Positions 45,115-55,920 of a DNA stretch of 64,000 nucleotides are shown here, one piece after another (position 1 is the first letter of the stretch; every line of letters starts with the position of its first letter). Position numbers and translations under genes: made by a program. The notes under the pieces are model-generated. The model saw only the letters and a list, made by a program, of their open reading frames with translations. It did no database searches and had not been told where the DNA came from. This stretch comes from Celoporthe dispersa (Eukaryota; Ascomycota; Sordariomycetes; Diaporthales; Cryphonectriaceae), in the NCBI GenBank assembly GCA_016584495.1, contig WAID01000005.1:1686501-1750500 (forward strand), read 5' to 3'.

Positions 45115-48100
45115 CTACGAAACACGCACGGCCTTCACCAGACCTTGCCATGCCTGGCTTGACCAAGGCGCAAACATGATGCTGACCTGAGCATCCGCGG
45201 ACTTGCCAGTTACAGAGTATGTATCGGCCAGGTCCTCTGCGCCTAGTTCGCCCCTGGGTGGGACAGCCTGGCTTGCCACTGTGACTGCGAGTTCTCGCGG
45301 GTGCTCGTGGTCTGTCTCAGCCACGTCCCCAAGATGAGTCCAGCCGTGGGGGAGATGTGGACACAGCATGATATCTGTCTGCGCCTGCGATAATAGTGCC
45401 TCACGTGCACCCTTTCCTGAGAGCGCTGCCACCGCCTGGAGAACCTCTCCGATCTGGAACTGTTCTGCAGGCGATGTCTTTTCTTGGGTGCGCAAGCCTT
45501 CCAGCTCCGAAATCACAGCCTCGAGACTCTCTTCGTCTTGATCCAGGATAGCAATGACACCTAGGAGAAGGACCGACTGCACATGGTCGGGGCGCTGCTC
45601 AACCACATCAAATAGCACGGATCGAGCCCTCTCTCGGGCCTCTTCGGAGCCGGTGGCCCAGAGAACTTGAGCGAGTAGACAGACAGCGTCGGGGTTATTG
45701 TCTGACTCCTGCAGGGCAGAGTCGAAATACACCACCGCCCGGTCAACTTCCTCCTTGTAATAGTAAGCAAGACCCACGGTCAGGTGTGCTGATAGCCTTG
45801 ATTTCCTCCGCTCCTCCGCAGTCAGCTCGCTGTCTGACTCATCGCTACTAAGCTGCAGAGCCATCTCTCCGCAGTCGACAGCCTGCTCGTGTGAGCCTGT
45901 GGCCAAATAAGCTCTTGCGAGATCTGCCTTTGCCATCGCAAACCTCTTGAGGGACTGAGGGGATTCGGTCACCTCATAATCTCCCTCTAATCTAGAGCAG
46001 ATCTCCTCCAAGGTCACGACGGACTTTTGTGTGTCGTGAACCCGCTCCTGAAACAGCGTGCAGAGGTGCCCATATGCAAACTCCTGTGGTTTGAGGGCCC
46101 GCAGCTGACTCAGGGCGAATATGGACTGGATGAGAGGCGTGATGCTGAGGCTGGACGGCGTTGTGAGGACGTAGTCGAACATCGACACCGAGTAGTGCTG
46201 CCTCGAGACCAGAGAAGAAGACTCAGATATTTCCATGGCGTGGGTAAAAAGCCCACGTGCTTCCCTGACAGCCTCCTTGATATCCTTGTGCGCAAGTAGG
46301 GCGACGAATCCTTGGCCTAGCCAGGCGTGAGCGCAATCAGGATCCGTCGACTGTGCCCGGGTGTATGCTTCATTGGCAATCGTCAAATCATTCTGGAGAA
46401 GACCTAGGGTGCCCAGGTTGGTCCACGCCCGTGCATCCCGCTCGTTCAGATATAGGCTGCGAACAAAGGCGTGCTGAGATATGGCGGGGTTGATCTGGCT
46501 GGTCGCCACGCCAAGCGCATTCCAGAACTCCGAGTTACCGGCCTCGAGCTCGATGGCGCGTTTGAAGCACCGGATCGCAGCCTTCAGGTACCTGCTGAAT
46601 TTCTTCTTCAGGTTCTCTGGCAGGCACACGTGAGCCCGGTGTTCAGCCCAGCCCAGGTTGTAGAAGGCCACACTCTGTGCATGCACATCATGAGCCGCCG
46701 CATGTATTGCGCGCTTGTGCGCAAGAATTGTGGCGTGTATGGCGCGTGTGAGGTCGACGCCTACCTTCTCATCATCCGGAAAGATGCCACGTGCAAAGAC
46801 AACAGTGTCGTCAACTCGGTCAACGTCCTTCAACAGCTCAAATTCCGACCTGTCCTCTCCGTCCCCGAGCAAGGTGCGGATAGGCTCGAGGGGAATTTCG
46901 GAAGCCCGACTTTGTGAGCAGCTGAACACAGTACAGGAATCCGCCACAGCTTTCCAGAAATTAAAGGTCTCCTTGGTGCCTTCTGGTGCGGTGACGGCAA
47001 ATGCCAAGGCGTCCTGCGCGGTGGTGACAGATTTACCAAAGAAACCTTTCTCCAGACTATGCATAGCGCTATCGACCATCGTCTGCATGAGAGCGATGGC
47101 TACGCCTTCTCCGTCGGGCCTGCTCTGCATTACATCCTGATACAGAGCAATTGCGTCGTCAAATTCCCCAAGTTCGCGCTTGATATTTGCAAGCATGAAC
47201 TTGGTAAACCAGATCTCGCTGGGATCGATCGACTTGGACTGCTCTTCGAGCCTCCGCGCATTTTGGATTGCCTTCGTAGCCGACATATAACGGCCAGAGC
47301 TGTAGTAGCTTTCCCCGAGTCCAACCCAGGAGTGGTAATCATCCGGTGATATTCTGAGGGCAGCTTGGAAGGAGACAATGGCCCTGTGGAATTCTTGCTT
47401 GTGCAGCTCTGCAACTCCGAGAGCCGAGAAGGGCCAGCTGATTCCCTTTCTCTTGGAGCCAGGAGGCGGCTTCACCTTACCAGAGTCCACGATCCGCTGA
47501 GCAACAAGTTCCACACGGTCCCAATCGGCCTCGTCGGCAAACGAACGTGCAAGCCTCTCAGCAGAGACGATCTCTGAAGAGGAAAGCTCCACTGCCTTTT
47601 GGAAACACCTCCTGGCCCTCTTCGTGTCCCTAGCGTAGTCGGCGTAATACACGCCCAAGCTGGTGTAAGCCGGCGCGAAGGTCAGGTTGCTCTTGAGGGC
47701 GTCCAAGAAATACAGATAAGCGCTGCCAGGGTCTCGGCTCTTCCGAGCAGCTTTGGACGTGTCCAGATTCCATATGCAGGTGCCCAAACGATATTGGGTC
47801 TGGGCCAGGAGGTCCTTGAAAGCGTCGCCCTTGGCAGCAACCAGCGGTAGACAGCGTTCCAGCTCGGCTGCGCTGACAGCATAGTCGCCCTTAAGGGATT
47901 TAACCCAGGCTGCCTCAGATCGAACACGGAGATTTTCCGGATCCCTTTCCAAGGCTCGATCGAGGAAGTCGACCGCTTCTCCGTATTCTTCTTCCTCCTC
48001 ATAGATGAGACCCACGCCGATCAAAGCCTTTGTTGATACTGAGTCTCTAGCTAAAACGTCATCAAAGAGTGCTTTAGCTTCTTGGTGGTGCCGCGGGGAC

Positions 48101-49402
48101 TGCCAGAAAACCAGGGCTGTGGCAAGATGCAGATGGAATATATCCTCTGTGTTTTGGAAACCCATGCCGGTCGTGGTCTGTCGCTCCCTGAGTAGGGCCA
48201 TCGCCTTGCGGAGCATCTCGACGTTAGCCTCGTGCTCTTGCAAGGACTCATAGTACTCGGCGACAAGGCGGTAGGACAATAGAGACTGGGCGGTCAGTAT
48301 GCCTTCCGACATCATGAGCAAACGATCCTCTTCGGTCAGGGGGAATGATATTTGTCGGAGCGCCGCCATCGTCGTCGTCCTCACTGTCGTCCTCGACTTT
48401 CTCGCCCTGGGCGACTGAGTCACCAGCAGGCTCCAGTTTGGGAAAAGCAGAGATGTCGCTGCTAAGGTAGGCCGTGATGACACTGCAAAGATCGGTGTCA
48501 GGGAAGAAGTTGCAGTAATCTCTGAGCACCCCAGCGTCCCATTCTCTGGTTTCCTTGAAATCTCTCCAGTCGATGGTGATCTCCCAAGCGAGCCTGAAGG
48601 GATGCTTAATAATGACCATGTCTCCAGCCAGCTTGAGCACAACATTGAGCTCCTCAGACTTCTGTGGGCCGGGAGGAAAGACAAGGAGGCGGTCGTAACA
48701 GTGCTGCAGGAGCCTTTCCTCATATTGGCGGCGGACATCATCATCGGTGGACCAATTTATGATCTCTCGGTAGACCTGTCCTAACCTACTGGCCCCGAGC
48801 ACCTCACGCTTCACCTCAACGGTGACCTCGTTCACCCTGGCGCCGATTCTCGTCCTCCTCTCCCCAATAAGGGTATTGATCTGCTTCTTCTCTTGGACCT
48901 CGAGTATCTTCGCGATGGTCTCGTATGTCTCTGCAGGGCGAGTACGGCCTTCGACTGCAGAATAGACAGGACTGTCGGGAAGTGTCAGGCTCAAGGCATC
49001 CACATATTGCTGAGGGTCGCCATGAGTGCGAGCAAAAGCGACAAAATCGTCGACGGTCTTCTGATACTTGTAGGTCTGTTCCGAGCTGTTAAAGCTCTCG
49101 GCGAGTCGGATAGTGGCATTCTGGTACTGGGCCAGCTTCTTGCCGCCCTGCCTCTCATATAGCTTGACCAGACCTTGCCAGGCTGTCGCGTCATTTGGTT
49201 TCTGGTTGGCAGCAGTCTCGTACGTTTTCTCGGCCTCATCTAGCCTGTCCTTCTTGTCAAGTGCAAAGGCCAAGAAGACGAGACCGTTGTAATTCTTGGG
49301 ATCCTTCTGGAGGAAGTCCTGTGCTCGTTCAATGGCGTCATCGAACTTCTGCTGCTTGATCGCATCGTTGATGGCCTTGAGGGCCGCCTTGGGAGTTGAC
49401 AT
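45115..49402 (-). CDS. SKI3: SKI complex TPR subunit SKI3 (one frame break)
   Basis: Intronless, about 1428 residues. It starts MSTPKAALKAINDAIKQQKFDDAIE with TPR units right away (FLAFALDKKDRLDEAEKTYE, AWQGLVKLYERQG). Further TPR arrays run almost to the end, e.g. ALIGVGLIYEEEEEYGEAVDFLDRAL, AYTSLGVYYADYARDTKRAR, FWNALGVATS, AWTNLGTLGLLQNDLTIANEAY and AHLTVGLAYYYKEEVDRAVVYF. Length, TPR spacing and start match fungal Ski3 (human TTC37). Ski3 is the scaffold joining Ski2 helicase and Ski8, feeding mRNA to the cytoplasmic exosome. At G-run 48339-48343 one extra base shifts the frame between an acidic patch (EDDSEDDDDGG) and LTEEDRLLMMSEGILTAQSLL. Convergent with RMI1 (184 bp) and divergent from UTP22. 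Confidence 0.93.
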
Positions 49403-49972
49403 GGTGGTGTCAGGAGAGGTAGCGAAATGATAGAGTGCAAGTCGCAGCGGTTAAGAAAGCTTCTTCTAGGTCGGTCTCATTGTCGTGTCGTCGATTGATC
49501 GTCTCGTCAAGCAAGTCTTCACCCCAGCTCGAGCCTCACGTCAGTCCACCGTCAACCTCAACTGGCTTCTGCACCCGACCTGCTGCAAAACACCGCGACG
49601 CGTTTCCCAAAAGCAAGATATGAGATATAGCGACCCTTGTGTAGGTATAAGCAAACTTGAGAGATAGCACAGTCCAGGGCAAGCAACGCGAGACAGACTC
49701 TAAATGCCTTCGGTGAGAACTACTAATGAAACGGGGCAGCTCAGTGCTGTGTCATCGTGGGGCCAAGCGCAGCGTACAGTACCCCCACACTACTTAAGTG
49801 CTGCACCTCCTTATCGCGATAAGCCAAACATTTTGTAGTCCCTGGAAATTTTTCCCGTCTTTGGCCCAGCGTGCACTCTTCCTCGAGGCATACTTTTCAT
49901 TTTGCAGTCTGCACCAACGACTTACAGCAGCTATCTCCTGACGGCGAGCTTGCCCTTTTCTTGTGTTTGAAT
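49403..49972. promoter_or_regulatory. Divergent promoter region SKI3 / UTP22
   Basis: 570 bp between two divergent RNA-metabolism genes; a bidirectional promoter is inferred from orientation only. A TTATCGCGATAA palindrome lies at about 49811-49822. Confidence 0.45.
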
Positions 49973-52900
49973 ATGGATTCGAACCCTGCGAAACGGAGAA
50001 AGCTGGACCACCAGGCGTCGCACGCTGAGCATGAGCAGCCCACCTCGAAGGGCGCTGCGGCTCTCGACGCTGCCGCGACTGCAGGCACATCTCGGCTGGG
50101 CGCCTTCCTCCTGCAGACCCAAGAGCTGTTGGACGAGGTGCGCTTGGATCATGATAAGGCCTTTCCCGGAGCCGACCACCTGCTTCACCAAATAAAGTCC
50201 GCCGTGACAGCCATCAAGCCTCATGGCCCTACTCCTGTGAGTGCCCCCGAATTCAAGAGGAAATGCTACTATGGGATATACCAGGGCCCAGTTTCCCTTG
50301 TTCCATCTAACAACCTTGTGTAGATTCTCCAGGCCGCGGCCGTGCTCAAGAAGAAGCATAGTATCCTCGTCCCCTTTCCCGACCCGAAACCTCCTGCGGA
50401 TTGTCCCTATAAAGTCTCGTATGCGAAGCCGACCCAGTTCAATGTCGTTGGGAGCTATGTATCCAGGACGATGGTCAAATCGCAAGGCCGTCGCAGCATT
50501 GACATGATTGTCGAGATGCCCAAGGATCTGTTTCAGGACAAAGACTATCTGGACCTGCGCTACTTTTACAAGAGGGCCTATTACCTGGCTGTATTGTCTG
50601 CTGCCATCCAAGGCGCCGTGGCGAAGAACACCTCGGTCGCGTACGAACACTCACACGGGAACCTTCTCCTCCCAGTCCTCGTCCTTACTATGGAGCCTCC
50701 AAGCAAAGAGTCACAAAAACGGTTGCAGCCTGGGTATCAGATACGGATCATACCGTGCGCTCCTCAGGGACTGTTTCCACAACACAAGCTCCTACCCACC
50801 AGCAACTGTGTTCGATCGGTGTCTGAGGCGGACAGCTCCGCGCAGATGCCTACGCCTTTCTACAACTCTACCTTGAAGGCTGAGAGCTGCTATATCTCCT
50901 ATCTCAAAGTCATACGCCAGGCGGAGAAATCCTGTCCCGGGTTCAGAGATGCCTGCATCTTGGGCCGTGTCTGGTTACAGCAACGCGGTTTCGGGGGATC
51001 CCTATCCCAGGGCGGTTTCGGCCATTTTGAATGGTCACTGCTCGCTGCTCTTCTGCTTCGTGGTGGAGGCAAGAAAGGAATGGTGGCTCTGTCCCCGTCC
51101 CTCAGCAGCACGAGAATTTTCAAGGCGCTCATCCAGTATTTGGCTGCAGCTGACCTTGGTAAGAAACCTCTCATCCTTGGCCCCATCAAGGAGGGCGTCG
51201 ACGCTGCCAAAGACTCTGCGCCCGTCATTTTCGACGTTCTACGGCAGCTGAACATGGCGTACAAGATGAGCTCTTGGTCGGCATCTTTGTTGCATCTCTA
51301 CGCGAAATGGACGCACACGTCTCTGGCAGACCAGGAGGCGGACCAGTTCCTCCCCACGTTCATCACGAAAGCCGATTCTCCTCTTCAATGTTTTGATCTT
51401 CTCTTCCGCATCGCTCGACCTCGCGCAGAGTCCGCCGAACGTCCTACCGAATATCGTGGCGAATCCTTGGGGTATTGTGATAGACTTGCTAGGGTTCTGA
51501 AGAGGGCACTTGGTGACAGAGCGCAGATTGTACACTTGCAAAGCGTGGAAAAAAATGACGACAAAGCCTGGCATCTTGGATCCTCACCCATGGATGGATC
51601 CTCCTCCACAATCCTGGTTGGCATCATCTTCAACAGTGTCAACGTGGCGCGACAGGTCGATCATGGACCTACTGTCGATGAGAAGGAGGCTGCCAAGAAG
51701 TTCCGGCAATTCTGGGGAGAAAAGGCGGAACTGAGACGCTTCAAAGATGGGAGCATTCTTGAGAGCCTAATTTGGACACAGACTTCGCCATCGGCGCTCT
51801 GCGAGAGATCATCAGGTACATTCTCAAGCTCCATCTACGCACGCAAGATGAGGACCTGCACTTTATTGGCAAGGGCTTTTCTGCTGTCATACCTATCAAA
51901 CCTTCGGATACGCCCTCCTTCCAAGCTGCCAGGCAGGCGTTCGCCGTCTTTGAGCGGGATCTCCGTGGCTTGAGCGATTTGCCGCTTCAGATCCGACAAG
52001 TTGCAGCCGCAGCACCTGAACTACGATTTGCGTCGGTTCAAACCCCGTCACTGGATGCCACGAAAGGCATGTTTCAGCCTATGGATACCACCATCTACTT
52101 CGAGGCATCGGGTAAATGGCCTGACAACCTGGCTGCCATTCAACGTACGAAGATCGCCTTTCTTCTCAAAATCGGCGACATGCTGGCTGAGTCAAAGCCG
52201 GGTGTGACCTGCCGGTGTGGCCTGGAAGATGTCCAAGCTGAGTTCGAGAATCTGGCATTCTTGGACGTCACATACGAAGAAGGCGCCACGTTTCGACTGA
52301 GGATTCACAGCGACCTGGAAGAAAACTTGCTGGAGAGGCGGACCAAGGACAAAACTCTGGATCAGCGAACACGAACTCAAGGGGCGCAGCTGTTGGCCTC
52401 CTTCAAACGCCTCTATACACATCTACCACTCCACACGCAAACAATCGCGACGTTTTGCATGCGGTTTCCTGCTCTATCCCCGGCAATTCGTCTGGTAAAG
52501 CGGTGGTTTGACTCGCACAGACTTTCGTGTCACTTCTTAGAGGAGATGATCGAACTGCTGGTCTTGAGGGCCTTTTTGGAGCCTTACCCTTGGCAAGCTC
52601 CCTCCAGTGCCATGACGGGTTTCTTGCGGACGTTACAATTCCTGTCAAGATGGGATTGGCGATTGGAGCCCCTGATCCTGGACTCATCTGGTGAACTCGC
52701 AGGTGTGGAACGCTCGTCCATAGAGACCAGACTTGAGGCCTGGCGCAAGATCGACCCAGGCATGAGCCACACGACGCTCTTTGTCGCCACATCTCACGAT
52801 ACAACCGGTACTGCCTACACTATTCATGATGGGCGTCCGTTCCCGTCCAAAGTTGTCGCTACGAGGATGACAACTTTGGCAAGATCAGCATGCAAGCTGG

Positions 52901-53388
52901 TGAAGGACAGGGGCACAGATCTTGTTCCCAAAGTCCTGTTTCAGCCTTCTCTGAAGGATTACGGCGTCGTCATTCATCTCAACGGCAAAGTACTCAAGAG
53001 TATCAGCCGCGGTGACGATGAGGCCACCAAGCAATCTCAGTTCAAAAACTTGGATGGGCGGACAGGAAGGACGGCCCAGCCCCTCGTGCAGCATCCCGCC
53101 AGGGCCTTACTGCAGCAGCTGGAGAACCTATATTCCGGGCCCCTGCTCCTGTTCCACGGTGCGCCAGATGATGCCATCATTGCTGGGATATGGAACCCCC
53201 AGATCCAACGACGGACGTTCCGGGTCAATCTGCCCTGCTCATTTCGACCTGTTGGGCTGGAAGGTGACAAGAAAGCAGAGGAGGAGGGTGGTGAACTCGT
53301 CGAGGTGGATCGGGATGGTATCATTGCGGAGATCGCAAGGATAGGAGGCGACTGTATCGACAGGATTGAGTTGGCCAAGGGGTCTTGA
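49973..53388 (+). CDS. UTP22: U3 snoRNP / UTP-C protein UTP22 (one frame break)
   Basis: Exon 1 49973-50236 and exon 2 50324-53388 (donor GTGAGT, acceptor TGTAG), about 1109 residues. It starts MDSNPAKRRKLD with a basic KRRK patch. Nrap-domain blocks follow: ILVPFPDPKPPADCPYKVSYAKPTQFNVVGSYVSRTMV, IDMIVEMPKDLFQDKDYLDLRYFYKRAYYLAVL, ILGRVWLQQRGFGGSLSQGGFGHFEWSLLAALLLRGGG, ELRRFKDGSILESLIW, LVKRWFDSHRLSCHFLEEMIELL and LLLFHGAPDDAIIAGIWNP. These define the catalytically inert nucleotidyltransferase-like Nrap/Utp22 family, which with Rrp7 forms the UTP-C module of the 90S pre-ribosome. The frame changes at about 51770-51776 (one missing base) right after SLIW. Otherwise intact and of normal length; convergent with THI4. 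Confidence 0.93.
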
Positions 53389-53708
53389 TTGACTCAACTA
53401 TGTACCACCCGGGACCATGTATCTCGGCTTCGACGTATCTCCCGCAGGTGCCGACCAGGTTCATCTACCTAAGGCTTCTAGAATATGTTTACACATCTTA
53501 CCATATGATGAACATAGAAAGCAAGCATCAGTGTATATTGTGGACGACTTCAGAAAAGACTGGATTGAGAGACTAGCAAGACGACTAAGTGCTGTCTCGG
53601 GGGGTTCGACCTTAACAAGGAGCCTTTGCTCCGGAGTTGCAAACTTTCATCAAATGAGTGAATACCAAAGAGACCTCCCAAACTTGGTTTCCGTCTGTGT
53701 GTGCCTCA
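53389..53708. other. Convergent intergenic region UTP22 / THI4
   Basis: 320 bp between two stops; must hold both 3' UTRs. Nothing else seen. Confidence 0.5.
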
Positions 53709-54760
53709 TCACTTTCCACCCATCTCGGCCTTCCTACTGTCGAAGACGCGAAGAGCCGTCTCCGCAGCCTTGACGCCGCTCAGAGCCATCGCTCCAAAGG
53801 TCGGACCTGAGTGGGTCTGTTAGCATACTCGTCTCACAAGGCTGCGTAGCCCCAAGAAGAGGCTTAGGATGTGAGTTGGGGCTGTTATCATCTCTCACCC
53901 ATCCGGTTGGCACCATCGATTTCAGACAGCTCCATTCCGCCGACAATGAGTCCGGGGACGATTTCACGCGTGCCCTTGACGATGGCATCCTCGGCAGTCT
54001 GCATATCCAGACCTCGCATGCCACCGAGCTGCTCCAGCTGCTTCATGCTCACGAGGCGCTTCACGGAGAATGCACCGAATGGTCCGTCGTGGCCGGTGGT
54101 CGAGATCACCACGGGGGCGTTGATGGTGTTCGGGTCCATGCAGGACTGGTCGTCGTGATGCATCGACACCAAGGTCCAGTTCGTAACGACACCCGCGATG
54201 CGGACGTCGGCAGTGGCGCCATCCTCGCGGCGCGTGATCAAGTCCTCGACAGAGGTGGCGTTGAAGAGCTTGATGTTGGGGAACTGCAGAACCTTGGACA
54301 GGATGGTGGACGTGAACAGCGCGGCGTGCTTGACGACAACGAAGTTTCCTTCGTCCTCGAACGGCACGCCGAGGTCAGTGAGGAAGGCATCGGCCGGCTT
54401 GCGCATGACCATGGCGGAGAATAGCTGGCCGCCCAGCCAGGCGCCGCCACCAGGGGCCACGCCGGCCTCGATAATAGCGATCTTCAGGTCCGGCCGCGCC
54501 TTTCCCAGCATGTACGCGGCGCTGAGGCCGCAGGAGCCGGCGCCGATGATGACGATGTCAGACTCGGCATATGTGTCGAGGTCGGTGAAGTAGCGCCTGG
54601 TCATGGCCCGGGACACCTGGCTCTCCCGGATGGGCGAGAAGGTGAAGGTGTCCCACTGGCCTGCGATGGCATCGAGGGCCTTGCTGTCCAGGTTGGCCTT
54701 CTTCACGCCCAGATGGGCAGAGCCGACCTCAGGCGAGTTGGAGATGGCAGAGGGCGCCAT
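53709..54760 (-). CDS. THI4: Thiamine thiazole synthase THI4
   Basis: Exons 53899-54760 and 53709-53806 joined in phase 1 (donor GTGAGA, acceptor CTCAG); 319 residues. Motifs: dinucleotide-binding SDIVIIGAGSCGLSAAYML (about 67-85), IIEAGVAPGGGAWLGGQLFSAMV, LGVPFEDEGNFVVVKHAALFTS, and HHDDQSCMDP with the donor Cys at about 207. The end is GMELSEIDGANRMG, then GPTFGAMALSGVKAAETAL. Thi4 makes the thiazole moiety of thiamine from NAD and glycine, giving up sulfur from its own active-site cysteine, so each molecule acts once; the Cys is present here. Expression is controlled by the TPP riboswitch in its leader. No frame break. Confidence 0.96.
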
Positions 54761-54767
54761 TTCGTAC

Positions 54768-54989
54768 CTTGCTGGGGTTAGTTGCGAGCCCTTGTGCCTA
54801 GAATGGGGGAGGGGGAGAGCATGATCCTTCCGCTGGTATTATCCAGATCAAGTTACAAAGGCCGTATGATCTCAGCCGCCCCCCTCGCGCCGCCGCCGTT
54901 GACACCCGTGGCCTGCTGAGTGCAGAGAAGGAGGACAACAAGAGGCAGCACGAAGAGGTTGGCACCGGCTCATAGCTCTTTGAAATTAC
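54768..54989 (-). other. Probable riboswitch-containing 5' UTR intron of THI4, with uORF start just upstream
   Basis: A donor GTAATT at 54989 follows CTCTCCAG. Near the ATG the sequence AACTAACCCCAGCAAG gives a CTAAC branch motif and a CAG/AAG acceptor at about 54772/54768. The aptamer lies between them. Two adjacent ATGs at 55004 and 55001 open a uORF before the donor. When this donor is used, the uORF would run out of frame over the THI4 start, so donor choice would affect translation. Splice choice is inferred, not shown. Confidence 0.65.
54818..54911 (-). promoter_or_regulatory. Eukaryotic TPP riboswitch in the THI4 leader
   Basis: Read on the minus strand, the conserved aptamer elements occur in order: an ACGGGTGTC stem strand, a G/C-rich variable arm, CTGAGATCATACGG (the CUGAGA pyrimidine-sensing element at 54870-54875), then TTGATCTGGATAATACCAGC and GGAAGGATCATGC (pyrophosphate-sensing arm). 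This is the THI-box consensus of fungal THI4/NMT1 transcripts. It lies about 60-150 nt upstream of the THI4 ATG and inside a probable leader intron. In Neurospora such aptamers control alternative splicing, lowering expression when TPP is high; the same role here is inferred. Confidence 0.95.
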
Positions 54990-55920
54990 CTGGAGAGACA
55001 TCATCTTGTGATGACTTGACCACCGAAAGGTTTCATGATTTGTGGTGGCGGAGGGCTTGGAGTACCGAGCTGTTGTTGATGTGCTCTTAGAATATATGGT
55101 TTGTTAGTAGCTCTTTGCTCGCGGTTTCGCAGCATGACAAAGAAAACTGAGTGACGCACTCGAAAGTATTTATGCGGTGAAATCTGGTAGAGGAAGTCGA
55201 TGAGAAGTCTCGATGAGGAACGAATCGACCGTGTGGGAGAGAAGAAAAGGAAAGAGGGAAAGAGGATGCGGTGTCGAGCAAAGAGGGGTAAGTGCTCAAA
55301 GTTAACTTTCCAAATGATGTAAATATGCGCTACTTGGCACGATCTTATCAGGGATGGAGCTTCTGCAATGCTCCGTTCGCGGCCTTTTAGGGTGACGATC
55401 GTGGTCACGTATGACGATACCAAAGCAACCGGGAAGAGTGGAGGGGGGGGGGTGGTTGGTCTTCTCAGACTGCCAACCAATTGCATTGCAAATAATAAGA
55501 CGGTAGTGAGCGCTGTCGAGGTTGGTCATCGTCATTGCATCTTGTCCCGAAGTCGGTCTCTTCTGTTGGGCCGGTGGTCTGATTTACCTGGTGGGCATCG
55601 AGTCGTGATTACGTCGCTTCTCGAGCCATGCCATCGACCATGCTGGAATACCTTGTAACAGAACCACGAGTTTCCATTGATGCTAATCAGCCTTTGCCGC
55701 TAGTCAGTCGAAATATCGAAAACTGCCTCCAAGGACCCGACCGAAGAAGAACTGGCCAAATATAAATGCAAAGTTCTGTGCTCTGGAACCCTGAACTGTT
55801 TCGATTGCGAGTCTAGCAATAGAATGCCCTAGCCTCAGGCCTCGACAGGCGGCTAGCTATCACCTAGTCCTGCCTCGCCAGTTGGACAATAGGTAAGATA
55901 CATAAACGACCAAGGGTATT
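54990..55920. other. THI4 promoter and 5' leader region
   Basis: About 930 bp between the THI4 leader intron and the 3' end of the questin-oxidase-like gene. No supported gene; a G-rich run at about 55441-55451. Confidence 0.5.

Noticed and set aside
53604..53625. GGTTCGA motif resembling a tRNA B box
   Set aside because: No matching A box or acceptor stem around it; no tRNA could be folded by eye anywhere in the window.
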